Below, one piece after another: positions 1-7,179 of a stretch of 7,450 bases of DNA (positions within the stretch are counted from its first letter, which is position 1; the number at the start of each line of letters is the position of its first letter). The stretch is taken from positions 1-7,450 of the forward strand of contig JAVVWR010000088.1 of the NCBI GenBank assembly GCA_036652035.1, given 5' to 3'. The position numbers were made by a program, and so were the translations under genes. Origin of the DNA: JAEZVV01 sp036652035 (GTDB lineage: Bacteria; Pseudomonadota; Gammaproteobacteria; Burkholderiales; Burkholderiaceae_F). The notes under the pieces are model-generated. The model worked only from the letters and a program-made list of their open reading frames with translations. It was not told the DNA's origin and made no database searches.

Positions 1-448
1 GATCAGCGCGCAGCCAAGCTCGACGGTTTTGTGAGCCAGCTCGCGGCGATTGATGGGTGGGTCGATTTTGGAACCATCGCGGCGAAGATCGAGACGGTCT
101 GCCCGGCGCCCGATCGCAGCCGGGGCGGGCGACCGCCGTACGCCACCGAGGTGATGGTGCGGCTCTTGTTCCTGCAGGCGCTCTACGGCTTGTCGGACGA
201 GGCGTGCGAATACCAGATGCTGGATCGACGCAGCTTTCAGTGCTTCTGTGGGCTTGAGGACGAGTTGCACCTGCCGAATGCGCGCGCTCTGGCGCTTCAA
301 GCAGCGCCTGGCTACCGGCGGTTTGGGTGGGACCGCGATCTTCGAAGCGGTCAGTCAGCAGTTGCAGCGCCACGGCTTTATCCCGCGCGGCGGCCAGATC
401 ATCGAGGCAAGTATCGTGCAGGCCCCCACCACACAGACTCGGCGGCGT
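1..448 (+). pseudogene. IS5-family transposase remnant (frameshifted, truncated)
   Basis: Only the N-terminal part of a transposase of the IS5 type (DUF772-like domain) is present. The first reading frame is open from base 1, so the true start lies outside the window. It contains GGRPPY, then LLFLQALYGLSDE and RRSFQCFCGLEDELHLPNAR. From about base 284 the matching sequence continues one frame over as ALWRFKQRLATGGLGG, then GGQIIEASIVQAPTTQTRR, as expected for one continuous protein of this family. The switch lies in a GCGCGCGC run at 280-287. Losing one GC unit would explain it, because restoring two bases gives NAR-A-LWRF. Similarity stops near 445-448, before the DDE catalytic core that should follow, so the gene cannot encode an active transposase. 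It converges on the 3' end of ung. Family assignment is from remembered family features; the exact IS name is not determined. Confidence 0.8.
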
Positions 449-557
449 GAGCCGCGCGGCGCTTCGCACAGCGAATCAACCACCCGCACGAACGAACCGC
501 CGAAAGCAAGACAACGAGAATCCCGCTCGGCGCAGAACACCAGAACCTCATAGCACC

Positions 558-572
558 GCGGGCGCAGCCCGC
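558..572 (-). terminator. Short GC hairpin downstream of ung (possible weak terminator)
   Basis: A perfect inverted repeat, GCGGGC-TGC-GCCCGC on the minus strand, starts 17 nt past the ung stop codon, where a terminator for the operon would be expected. It has a 6-bp stem and a 3-nt loop, but no T-run follows, so it is not a canonical intrinsic terminator. It may instead slow RNA decay or be chance in GC-rich DNA. A second, weaker repeat (TTCGC-ACA-GCGAA, 463-475) lies further on. Nothing else recognisable lies between the transposase remnant and ung. Confidence 0.3.
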
Positions 573-589
573 TCTACCCTCCCAGAAAC

Positions 590-1282
590 CTAGGCCGCCG
601 CCCAGCGAATCGCCTTCTGCCCCCGCTCTTCCAACCACCGGTTGGCCATCGAGAAATGCCCGCAGCCAATGAAGGGCGCGGGCGGCCGCAAGGCCGACAA
701 GGGCGAGGGATGGTTGGCGCACAACACTAGGTGCCGCCCGCCAGCGCTCTCGATCAAGCCGCGCTTGGCCTGGGCGTGCGCGCCCCACAGCATGAAGACC
801 TTGGGCTCGGCCGCCGCCGCGACCGCGGCGATCAGGGAATCGGTGAGCGTCTCCCAGCCGCGCTTGGCGTGCGCGGCGGGCGCGCCGTCTTCAACCGTGA
901 GAACGGCGTTGAGCAGCAACACGCCCTGGCGCGCCCAGGCTTCGAGCGATCCGCTCATGGGCGGCGCCGCTCCCAGGTCGCGCTGCAATTCCTTGAAGAT
1001 GTTGCGCAGGCTGGGCGGGCACTTCACGCCCTGGTTGACCGAGAACGCCAGGCCGTGCGCCTGGCCGGGGCCGTGGTACGGATCCTGGCCTAGGATCACC
1101 ACGCGAACATCGGCCAGCGGCGTGAGCTCGAGCGCGCGAAAAGGCTGCGGCGGGTAGATCGTGGCGCCGGCGGCTTGCCGCTCGGCGAGAAAGGCCTGCA
1201 ACTCGCGGCCCTTGTCCGAGGCCAGAAAGCCGTCAACCGGGGTACGCCAGCCGGCGGCGATCGCATCGGAATTCAAGTTCAT
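590..1282 (-). CDS. ung: Uracil-DNA glycosylase (family 1, UNG)
   Basis: Removes uracil from DNA by cleaving the N-glycosidic bond, starting base-excision repair of deaminated cytosine or misincorporated dUMP; acts in the cytoplasm on the chromosome. The 230-residue length is usual for bacterial UNG. The water-activating motif GQDPYHG is at residues 65-71 with catalytic Asp67, followed by GPGQAHGLAFSV with the uracil-stacking Phe80. LLLN at 122-125 supplies the uracil-binding Asn125, and the DNA-intercalation loop HPSPLSA at 191-197 carries catalytic His191. The ATG overlaps the trpC stop as ATGA, so translation is probably coupled to trpC; a Shine-Dalgarno sequence is poor. It is the last gene of the series and ends in TAG. 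Placement of ung directly after trpC is, as far as I recall, common in Burkholderiales. Function is independent of tryptophan synthesis. Confidence 0.96.
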   Translation of the reverse strand: MNLNSDAIAAGWRTPVDGFLASDKGRELQAFLAERQAAGATIYPPQPFRALELTPLADVRVVILGQDPYHGPGQAHGLAFSVNQGVKCPPSLRNIFKELQRDLGAAPPMSGSLEAWARQGVLLLNAVLTVEDGAPAAHAKRGWETLTDSLIAAVAAAAEPKVFMLWGAHAQAKRGLIESAGGRHLVLCANHPSPLSALRPPAPFIGCGHFSMANRWLEERGQKAIRWAAA

Positions 1283-2070
1283 GAGAAGAGCCGCGCCAGC
1301 TCGACGCCCGGGTCGGGCGCGCGCATGAAGGCCTCGCCCACCAGGAAGGCGTTGACGTTCGCTTGGCGCATGCGCTCGACATCGGCCGGAGCAAGGATGC
1401 CGCTCTCAGTAACGACGGTGCGGTCGGCCGGAATCCGATCGAGCAGGCCGAGCGTGGTGGCTAGCGTGACTTCAAACGTGCGCAGATTGCGGTTGTTGAT
1501 TCCCACCAGCGGCGTCTTCAGCTTCAAGGCGCGGTCAAGTTCGGCGGCATCATGAACTTCGACCAGAACCGCCATTCCCAGCTCGTGGGCGATCGCCTCG
1601 AAGCCCGCCATCTGCGCGTCGTCGAGCGCGGCAGCGATCAACAGAATCGCGTCGGCGCCCCAGGCGCCGGCCTCAAACACCTGGTAGTCGTCGACCAGGA
1701 AGTCCTTGCGCAGCACCGGCAAGCCGCTTGCGGCGCGCGCCGCCGCCAGATACTCGGGCGCACCCTGGAAATAGTTGACGTCGGTGAGCACCGAGAGGCA
1801 GGCCGCGCCGTGCTCGGCGTAGCTCGCGCCAATCGCGGCCGGGTCGAAGTTGGCGCGCAGCACGCCCTTGCTCGGGCTCGCCTTTTTCACCTCGGCGATC
1901 ACGGCGGCGTGGCCGGCGGCGATCTTGGCGTGCATCGCGGCGGTAAAGCCGCGGCGGCCGGAGCGCAGGTCTTCGGCCTCGTTGCGCAGCGAGGCGGCCG
2001 AGCGAGCGCGCCGCGCGCTGGCGACCTCGTCGTGCTTGGTGGCGAGGATTTTCTTGAGAATGTCGCTCAT
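1279..2070 (-). CDS. trpC: Indole-3-glycerol phosphate synthase
   Basis: Closes the indole ring by converting carboxyphenylamino-deoxyribulose phosphate to indole-3-glycerol phosphate with loss of CO2 and water, the fourth step of tryptophan synthesis. It is a cytoplasmic TIM-barrel enzyme, monofunctional here (263 residues, no TrpF domain). Visible active-site elements are AEVKKASPSKG at residues 59-69 (Glu60, Lys62), LRKDFLVDDYQ with Lys122, LVEVH with Glu171, GINNRNL with Asn192, and TESGI with Glu222/Ser223. The chosen ATG at 2070 gives MSDILKKILATK, typical of the family, and has GGA about six bases upstream. An in-frame TTG at 2085 would add five residues (MNGKP) but overlaps the preceding gene and is less likely. 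It lies 11 nt after the acetyltransferase gene and overlaps ung by 4 nt. Confidence 0.97.
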   Translation of the reverse strand: MSDILKKILATKHDEVASARRARSAASLRNEAEDLRSGRRGFTAAMHAKIAAGHAAVIAEVKKASPSKGVLRANFDPAAIGASYAEHGAACLSVLTDVNYFQGAPEYLAAARAASGLPVLRKDFLVDDYQVFEAGAWGADAILLIAAALDDAQMAGFEAIAHELGMAVLVEVHDAAELDRALKLKTPLVGINNRNLRTFEVTLATTLGLLDRIPADRTVVTESGILAPADVERMRQANVNAFLVGEAFMRAPDPGVELARLFS

Positions 2071-2081
2071 CGGTTTTCCAT

Positions 2082-2624
2082 TCAATCGGTCGCGCGGATC
2101 GGTCGCGCCATGAGAACTTCGCGCGACGCGAACCCCAGGCTTTCGTAGAGCCGCAAGGCGCCGGCGTTGACTGAGGCGGCTTCCAGCCGCGCCTGGGTCG
2201 CGCCGCGGCGCTGCCCCCAGGCCAGAGCCGTGCGGGTGAGCCGGCGCGCCAGCCCCAGGCGGCGTGCCTGCGGCTCAACCCACAGGCTGTGCAGATAAAC
2301 GTGGCGCTTGATCGGCGCAAAGCGGTGGCGAGTGACCCGCAGATCAACGCCGATCACGGCGAGCAGGCCGCCGTCGAAATCGGCCACCCAGACCGCTTGC
2401 CACCAGTGCCGCAGCGACCGCTTCCAGTAGTTGAGCGAGCGCCGCGTATCGATCCGCCGCGCGCCGATATCGGGCACCAGTTCATGGTTGTGCTCATCGG
2501 CCACGATATTGAGCCGCAGCAGCTCGGGCAGATCGCGCGGCGTGGCGCGACGGATCGTCAGCCGCCGCTGATTGATCAGCGACTGGCCGATACGCGCCGT
2601 CAGCGAGCGGCCGGGCTTATGCAT
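2082..2624 (-). CDS. GNAT-family N-acetyltransferase, unknown substrate
   Basis: A 180-residue protein of the GCN5-related acetyltransferase fold, which transfers an acyl group from acyl-CoA to an amine; substrate unknown. After a basic 20-residue lead-in, the domain begins at LTIRRATPRDLPELLRLN (residues 22-39). The acetyl-CoA-binding motif A is at 112-130, with the strand HSLWVEP followed by the pyrophosphate loop QARRLGLA (Q/R-x-x-G-x-A pattern). Motif B follows with N153 and ALRLYESLGF at 156-165. The ATG at 2624 overlaps the trpD stop as TGATG; a GTG directly before it (2627) is an equally possible start, adding one residue. No good Shine-Dalgarno is visible, so coupling to trpD is likely. 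Rim-type protein acetylation or small-molecule acetylation are both open. It separates trpD from trpC but no motif links it to tryptophan. Confidence 0.88.
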   Translation of the reverse strand: MHKPGRSLTARIGQSLINQRRLTIRRATPRDLPELLRLNIVADEHNHELVPDIGARRIDTRRSLNYWKRSLRHWWQAVWVADFDGGLLAVIGVDLRVTRHRFAPIKRHVYLHSLWVEPQARRLGLARRLTRTALAWGQRRGATQARLEAASVNAGALRLYESLGFASREVLMARPIRATD

Positions 2625-3655
2625 CACGCGGCGAGGCGCCGGGTCTCGGCGACAAACTCTTCAAGCTTTTTCATCGCCGCGCCGCTGGCGATGGTGGCGC
2701 GAGCCAGCTCGATTCCCTGGGCGATGTCGCTCACCACGTTGGCGGTGTAGAGCGCGACGCCGGCGTTGAAAACCACAATCTCGTGCGGCGTTCCTTCCGT
2801 GCCGGCGAGCGCCTCGAGCAGCATCACTTTGCTCTCGGCGGCGTCGGCCACCTTGAGGCCGCGGTTGGAAATCATGCGCAGGCCGTAGTCCTCGGGGTGG
2901 ATCTCGTATTCGCGGATCTCGCCGTCCTTGAGTTCGCCCACCAGGGTGGCCGCGCCCAGCGAGACTTCGTCCATGCCGTCCTTGCCATAGACCACCATCA
3001 CATGGTCGGCGCCGAGCTGCTTCAACACTCGAACCTGGATGCCGACCAGGTCGGGGTGGAACACGCCCATCAACTGATTGGGAGCGCCCGCCGGGTTGGT
3101 GAGCGGCCCCAGGATGTTGAAGATGGTGCGGATGCCCAGCTCGCGTCGAACCGGCGCGGCGTGCTTCATGGCCGCGTGGTGGTTGGGGGCGAACATGAAG
3201 CCGATGCGGGTGGCCGCGATGCACTCGGCCACCTGGGTCGGCGTCAGGTTGATGTTGACGCCCAAGGCTTCGAGCACGTCGGCGCTACCGCTCTTGGACG
3301 AGACCGAGCGGCCGCCATGCTTGGCCACTCGCCCGCCCGCGGCGGCGGTGACAAACATGCTCGCGGTCGAGATGTTGAAGGTATGAGCCGCGTCGCCGCC
3401 GGTGCCAACGATATCGACCAGATGGGTGCGATCGGGCACTTCAACCTGGGTCGCGAACTCGCGCATGATCTGAGCGGCCGCGGCGATCTCGCCGATGGTT
3501 TCCTTCTTGACCCGCAGGCCGACGATCACAGCCGCAATCTGCACCGGCGAGAGCTCGCCGCTCATGAGCCGGCGCCACAGCGACAGCATCTCGTCGCCAA
3601 AAATTTCACGGTGCTCGATGGTGCGCTGGATCGCTTCGGTGGCGGTGATCGTCAT
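2624..3655 (-). CDS. trpD: Anthranilate phosphoribosyltransferase
   Basis: Joins anthranilate to PRPP, giving N-(5-phosphoribosyl)anthranilate and pyrophosphate, the second step of the pathway; cytoplasmic and usually a homodimer. At 343 residues it is the normal monofunctional length, with no fused TrpG domain. An all-helical N-terminal domain (about 1-75) precedes the PRPP-binding motif DIVGTGGD at 81-88. Next come NISTAS (94-99), the family signature KHGGRSVSSKSGSAD at 112-126, the anthranilate-site region APNHHAAMKHAAPVRRELG (156-174), GPLTNP (183-188), and the acidic pair DE at 229-230 that binds metal in this family. AGGA lies five bases before the ATG, giving a clear ribosome binding site. 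The gene starts 9 nt after the LprI-like gene and its TGA overlaps the acetyltransferase start. Confidence 0.97.
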   Translation of the reverse strand: MTITATEAIQRTIEHREIFGDEMLSLWRRLMSGELSPVQIAAVIVGLRVKKETIGEIAAAAQIMREFATQVEVPDRTHLVDIVGTGGDAAHTFNISTASMFVTAAAGGRVAKHGGRSVSSKSGSADVLEALGVNINLTPTQVAECIAATRIGFMFAPNHHAAMKHAAPVRRELGIRTIFNILGPLTNPAGAPNQLMGVFHPDLVGIQVRVLKQLGADHVMVVYGKDGMDEVSLGAATLVGELKDGEIREYEIHPEDYGLRMISNRGLKVADAAESKVMLLEALAGTEGTPHEIVVFNAGVALYTANVVSDIAQGIELARATIASGAAMKKLEEFVAETRRLAA

Positions 3656-3664
3656 GACTGTCCT

Positions 3665-4069
3665 TCAGTTCGCAGCCGGCGCGGCCGGCGTCATTGGCTT
3701 GAGTTCCGTGGCGCGGGCGCGCAGCAGGTCGACTTCGCACGCCAGCCCCGCTTGCGCCGCGCCGGTGCCGCTGGCGTACGTGGCTCGCACCAGTTCGCAC
3801 TGCGCTTTCATGTACGGCTCGAAGTGGCGCTCGGCCGATCGCAGCGCCATCACCAGGCCTTTGGCCGAGCTGATTGCCTGCAACTCGGCAAGATTGGCTT
3901 CGAGCGCTCGAGCGGCCAGCCTTTCCTGGGCGAAGGCCTCCGTTCTGGCGGCCTCAAGGCAGGAGCCGACCTCGCTCCGGTTGCTGGTCTTCTGGTAGCA
4001 CTCGTCGAGCGCGCCCGCGTGAGCGGCGCCGGCGAGCAGGCTCGCCGCCAGCACCATCACGGTCTTCAT
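3665..4069 (-). CDS. Small secreted protein with LprI/DUF1311-like domain
   Basis: A 134-residue protein with a clear Sec signal peptide: Lys2, a hydrophobic core VMVLAASLLAGA, and a likely cleavage after AHA at residue 18. The mature part has four cysteines (24, 37, 91, 111), which suits two disulfides in an oxidised periplasm. The stretch from about 65 to 124, ending in the spaced pattern AQCELVRATYASG...LACEVDLLRARATEL, resembles the C-terminal half of the LprI-like (DUF1311) lysozyme-inhibitor family, where two conserved Cys flank a variable loop and a helix ends the domain. The usual Trp before the first of these Cys appears replaced by Phe83. The tail is Pro/Ala-rich. Its ATG overlaps the trpG stop as ATGA, and trpD begins 9 nt later. 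Function is unknown; lysozyme inhibition is a family-level suggestion only. Confidence 0.8.
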   Translation of the reverse strand: MKTVMVLAASLLAGAAHAGALDECYQKTSNRSEVGSCLEAARTEAFAQERLAARALEANLAELQAISSAKGLVMALRSAERHFEPYMKAQCELVRATYASGTGAAQAGLACEVDLLRARATELKPMTPAAPAAN

Positions 4070-4638
4070 GCCGCGCTCCGCTTGAGGAAGTTGGCGAGCA
4101 TGGCGTGGCCGTGTTCGGTGGCGATCGACTCGGGGTGAAACTGCACGCCCTCGATCTCGTAGTCGCGGTGGCGCAGGCCCATGATCTCGCCGTCGGCGGT
4201 CTGCGCCGTCACCTCGAGGCAGTCGGGCAAGCTATGCCGCTCGACCGCGAGCGAGTGATAGCGCGCCACCTTGAACTGCTCGGGCAGACCGGCGAAAACG
4301 CCCTGCCCGCCGTGGCTCACCACATCGGCCTTGCCGTGCATCACTCGCTGAGCGCGGATCACTTGACCGCCAAAAGCGGCACCGATCGCCTGATGCCCCA
4401 GGCACACGCCAAGAATCGGCAGCTTGCCGGCGAAGTGCTTGAGCACCGCGATCGAGATGCCGGCCTCGGCCGGCGAACAAGGCCCGGGCGAGATGCAGAT
4501 CCGGTCGGGCTTCATGGCCTCGATCTCTTCGAGCGTGATCTCGTCGTTGCGCACGACCTTGACCGCTTCACCCAGCTCGCCGAAGTACTGCACCAGGTTG
4601 TAGGTAAAGCTGTCGTAGTTGTCGATCATCAGCAGCAT
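4066..4638 (-). CDS. trpG: Anthranilate synthase component II (glutamine amidotransferase)
   Basis: Hydrolyses glutamine and channels ammonia to TrpE for anthranilate synthesis. It is a stand-alone class I amidotransferase of 190 residues. The N-terminus MLLMIDNYDSFTYNLVQYF is the classic TrpG/PabA opening. ISPGPCSP at 49-56 forms the oxyanion-side loop, GVCLGHQAIG at 77-86 holds the nucleophile Cys79, and VQFHPES at 165-171 supplies His168 and Glu170, completing the triad. The same subunit may also serve PabB in folate synthesis, as happens in several bacteria; nothing here excludes this. GAAGG lies just upstream, inside the end of ltaE, and supports the ATG at 4638, two bases after the ltaE stop. 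It overlaps the LprI-like gene by 4 nt. Confidence 0.96.
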   Translation of the reverse strand: MLLMIDNYDSFTYNLVQYFGELGEAVKVVRNDEITLEEIEAMKPDRICISPGPCSPAEAGISIAVLKHFAGKLPILGVCLGHQAIGAAFGGQVIRAQRVMHGKADVVSHGGQGVFAGLPEQFKVARYHSLAVERHSLPDCLEVTAQTADGEIMGLRHRDYEIEGVQFHPESIATEHGHAMLANFLKRSAA

Positions 4639-4640
4639 GA

Positions 4641-5678
4641 TCAGGCCTTCGAAAAATAGTCGCGGAACGCGGCGATGGTGGTCGCCACATCGGCCGCGGA
4701 AACGTCGAGGTGGGTCACCAGCCGCATCACGGGCGCAGCGCCCACCACGATGCCGCGGTCGCGCAGAAAAGCGGCCAGCGGCGCGGCGTGTTCTGCGCCA
4801 ACCTGCACGAACACCATATTGGTCTGCGGCGGCGTGACCGCCAGTTCGCCCAGGGTGGCGAGGCCCTCGGCCAGGGCCAGCGCATGGGCGTGGTCGTCGG
4901 CCAGACGAGCCACGTGATGCTCGAGCGCGTAAAGACCGGCCGCAGCGAGCACGCCGGCCTGGCGCATGCCGCCGCCCAGCATCTTGCGCGGGCGCTTGGC
5001 GGCTTCGATGAAACCGCGCGAACCCAGCAGAACCGAGCCGACCGGAGCGCCAAGGCCTTTGGACAGGCAGATGCTGATCGAGTCGAACCCCGCCGCCACA
5101 CCGGTCTCGTCGTCCAGTGCCACCGCGGCATTGAAGAAGCGCGCACCGTCGAGGTGGGTGGCGAGCCCGCGCGAATGCGCAAAGGCCGTGGCCTCGGCCA
5201 TGACCGCGAGCGGCACCACCTTGCCGCCGATGGTGTTCTCAAGCGCGAGCAGGCGGCTGCGCGCGTAGTGAACGTCGTCGGGCTTGATCGCGGCGGCGAT
5301 TTTGGCCAAGGGGATCGAACCGTCGGCGGCGTTCTCAATCGGCTGCGGCTGGATCGAACCCAGCACCGCGGCGCCGCCGCCCTCGTATTTATAAGTGTGG
5401 GCGTCCTGGCCGACGAGATATTCGTCGCCGCGGCCGCAGTGCGTCATCAGCGCGATCAGATTGCTTTGCGTGCCGCTCGGGCAGAACAGCCCGGCTTCAA
5501 AGCCGAGCCGCTCGGCGAGCTGCGCCTGCAGGCGATTGACCGTGGGATCGTCGCCATAGACGTCGTCGCCGACCTCGGCCGCGGCCATCGCGGCGCGCAT
5601 CGCCCTGGTGGGGCGGGTGACGGTGTCGCTGCGCAGATCGATCCCAGCGACCGTGGTGTTCTGGCTCAAGTCGTACAT
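4641..5678 (-). CDS. ltaE: Low-specificity L-threonine aldolase
   Basis: A PLP-dependent fold-type I aldolase that cleaves L-threonine or L-allo-threonine to glycine and acetaldehyde and acts on other beta-hydroxy amino acids. The 345-residue sequence follows E. coli LtaE closely: IDLRSDTVTRPTRAM at 13-27, VGDDVYGDDPTVN at 36-48, PSGTQSN at 67-73 for phosphate contact, His94 expected to stack on the cofactor ring, HLDGAR at 175-180 with Asp177, the PLP lysine Lys207 in CLSKGLGAPVGS, GGGMRQAG at 235-242, and MRLVTHLDVS with the substrate-binding Arg320. It has an 11-residue N-terminal extension relative to E. coli. GAGG six bases upstream favours the ATG at 5678, one base after the trpE stop. 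Its position between trpE and trpG is unusual; glycine made here could feed serine, the TrpB co-substrate, but that link is inference. Confidence 0.94.
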   Translation of the reverse strand: MYDLSQNTTVAGIDLRSDTVTRPTRAMRAAMAAAEVGDDVYGDDPTVNRLQAQLAERLGFEAGLFCPSGTQSNLIALMTHCGRGDEYLVGQDAHTYKYEGGGAAVLGSIQPQPIENAADGSIPLAKIAAAIKPDDVHYARSRLLALENTIGGKVVPLAVMAEATAFAHSRGLATHLDGARFFNAAVALDDETGVAAGFDSISICLSKGLGAPVGSVLLGSRGFIEAAKRPRKMLGGGMRQAGVLAAAGLYALEHHVARLADDHAHALALAEGLATLGELAVTPPQTNMVFVQVGAEHAAPLAAFLRDRGIVVGAAPVMRLVTHLDVSAADVATTIAAFRDYFSKA

Positions 5679-5679
5679 C

Positions 5680-7170
5680 TCAAACCTCGCTCTCGAATCC
5701 GTCTTCGACCTGCTCGGCCGCTCGCAACACGGCGCGCGCCTTGATCTCGGTTTCCTTCCATTCCATCTCGGGAACCGAGTCGGCCACGATGCCGGCCGAC
5801 GCCTGGGCGTAGAGCATCTTGTTTTTGATCACCGCGGTGCGGATCGCGATCGCCAGGTCCATGTCGCCGGCAAAACTCAGGTAGCCGGCGGCGCCGCCGT
5901 AGATGCCGCGCTTGACGGGCTCGAGCTCGTCGATGATCTCCATCGCCCGCACCTTGGGCGCGCCGGTGAGCGTTCCAGCCGGGAAAGTGGCTCGCAGCAC
6001 GTCGAGGTTGTTCATGCCGGGCTTCAACTCGCCTTCGACGTGGCTCACCAGGTGCTGGACGTGCGAGTACTTCTCGACCACGTATTGCTCGGTCACTTTC
6101 ACGCTGCCGGTCTGTGCGATGCGGCCGATGTCGTTGCGGGCGAGGTCGATCAGCATCAGGTGCTCGGCGCGCTCTTTCGGGTCGGCGGCAAGTTCGGCCG
6201 CCAGAGCCGCGTCCTGCTCGGGCGTCTCGCCGCGGGTGCGGGTGCCGGCAATCGGGCGGATCGCCACCATGCGCTTGCCCTGGCGGTCTTCGCTGCGCAC
6301 CAGGATCTCCGGCGAGGCGCCCACCACATGGAACTCGCCGAAGTTGTAGAAGTACATGTAGGGCGAGGGGTTGAGCGTGCGCAGCGCGCGGTAGAGCGAG
6401 AGCGGCGAATCGGCGTAAGGCTTGGCGATGCGCTGGCCGATCTGCACCTGCATCACGTCGCCCGCGGCGATGTAGTCCTTGGCCACCGCCACCGCCTTGA
6501 GATAGTCGTTCTTGGCAAAGTCGCGGTGCTCTTCGCGGCGCACGCTGGCGCGCGAATGCGGCGGCTCGATCGGACGCGCGAGCCGCGCTTTCAGTTCACG
6601 CAGCCGCAGCTTGGCGCGAGAGAAAGCCTCGGGCTGGCGCGGGTCGGCGTGGACGATCAGGTAGATGCGGCCGGCGAGGTTGTCGATCACCGCCACTTCG
6701 TCGGAGAGCAGCAGCAGGATGTCGGGCACGCCGATGTCGTCGGGCTTGGCCTGGGCGAGTTTCTTTTCGATCACCCGCACCGTGTCGTAGCCGAAGTAGC
6801 CCGCCAGGCCACCGGTGAATCGCGGCAGGCCGGGGCGGGGCGCGACCTTGAACTGCGCCATAAAGTCTTCGACCGCGGCGAGCGGATCGCCTTCGATCGT
6901 GCGAGTGATGACGCCGCTTTCGACCACCTCCGTGCGGCAGCCGCCCTCAGCAATGAAGGACTGGAGCTTGACGCGCGCCGGCAGGCCGATGAAGGAGTAG
7001 CGCCCGAAGCGCTCGCCGCCCACCACCGATTCCAGCAGGAAGGAGTTGGGCTCGTTGGCGAGCTTCAAATAGAGCGAAAGCGGAGTTTCGAGGTCGGCAA
7101 AGCTCTCGGCAATGAGAGGGATGCGGTTATATCCGGCCGCAGCCAGCGCCTTGAATTCGAGTTCGGTCAT
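5680..7170 (-). CDS. trpE: Anthranilate synthase component I
   Basis: Converts chorismate to anthranilate using ammonia from TrpG, the committed step of tryptophan synthesis. It has 496 residues, the usual bacterial size. The N-terminal domain carries the allosteric tryptophan-site element LLESV at 45-49 and RYSFIG at 57-62, so feedback inhibition by tryptophan is expected; NPSPYMYF at 267-274 also belongs to that site. The chorismate-binding domain shows GASPEIL (284-290), PIAGTRTRG (306-314), EHLMLIDLARND (336-347, metal ligands), FPAGTLTGAPKVRAME (396-411), GIYGG (422-426), DLAIAIRT (438-445) and AGIVADS (459-465). The ATG at 7170 has an AGGTGA ribosome binding site. ltaE follows after one base. 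A Trp-codon-rich leader upstream indicates transcriptional control by tryptophan supply. Confidence 0.97.
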   Translation of the reverse strand: MTELEFKALAAAGYNRIPLIAESFADLETPLSLYLKLANEPNSFLLESVVGGERFGRYSFIGLPARVKLQSFIAEGGCRTEVVESGVITRTIEGDPLAAVEDFMAQFKVAPRPGLPRFTGGLAGYFGYDTVRVIEKKLAQAKPDDIGVPDILLLLSDEVAVIDNLAGRIYLIVHADPRQPEAFSRAKLRLRELKARLARPIEPPHSRASVRREEHRDFAKNDYLKAVAVAKDYIAAGDVMQVQIGQRIAKPYADSPLSLYRALRTLNPSPYMYFYNFGEFHVVGASPEILVRSEDRQGKRMVAIRPIAGTRTRGETPEQDAALAAELAADPKERAEHLMLIDLARNDIGRIAQTGSVKVTEQYVVEKYSHVQHLVSHVEGELKPGMNNLDVLRATFPAGTLTGAPKVRAMEIIDELEPVKRGIYGGAAGYLSFAGDMDLAIAIRTAVIKNKMLYAQASAGIVADSVPEMEWKETEIKARAVLRAAEQVEDGFESEV

Positions 7171-7173
7171 GAG

Positions 7174-7179
7174 TCACCT
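7174..7179 (-). promoter_or_regulatory. Ribosome binding site of trpE
   Basis: AGGTGA on the minus strand matches the anti-Shine-Dalgarno region well, with the AGG core six bases from the trpE ATG. It supports the chosen start and shows that trpE can be initiated independently of the leader peptide. No leader hairpin arm obviously covers it. Confidence 0.8.

Noticed and set aside
449..553. Continuation of the transposase second frame to the stop at 553
   Set aside because: After QTRR the residues (Arg/Ser/Thr/Pro-rich) no longer resemble an IS5 transposase and lack the DDE core, so this is read-through into unrelated DNA.
2783..4138. Long plus-strand open frame (451 codons) opposite trpD, the LprI-like gene and trpG
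   Set aside because: It lies antisense to genes with clear family motifs, is rich in His/Arg/Gly/Ala as expected from the complement of GC-rich codons, and shows no recognisable domain.
4710..5744. Plus-strand open frame (344 codons) opposite ltaE
   Set aside because: Same shadow pattern; ltaE on the other strand has every catalytic residue and a ribosome binding site.
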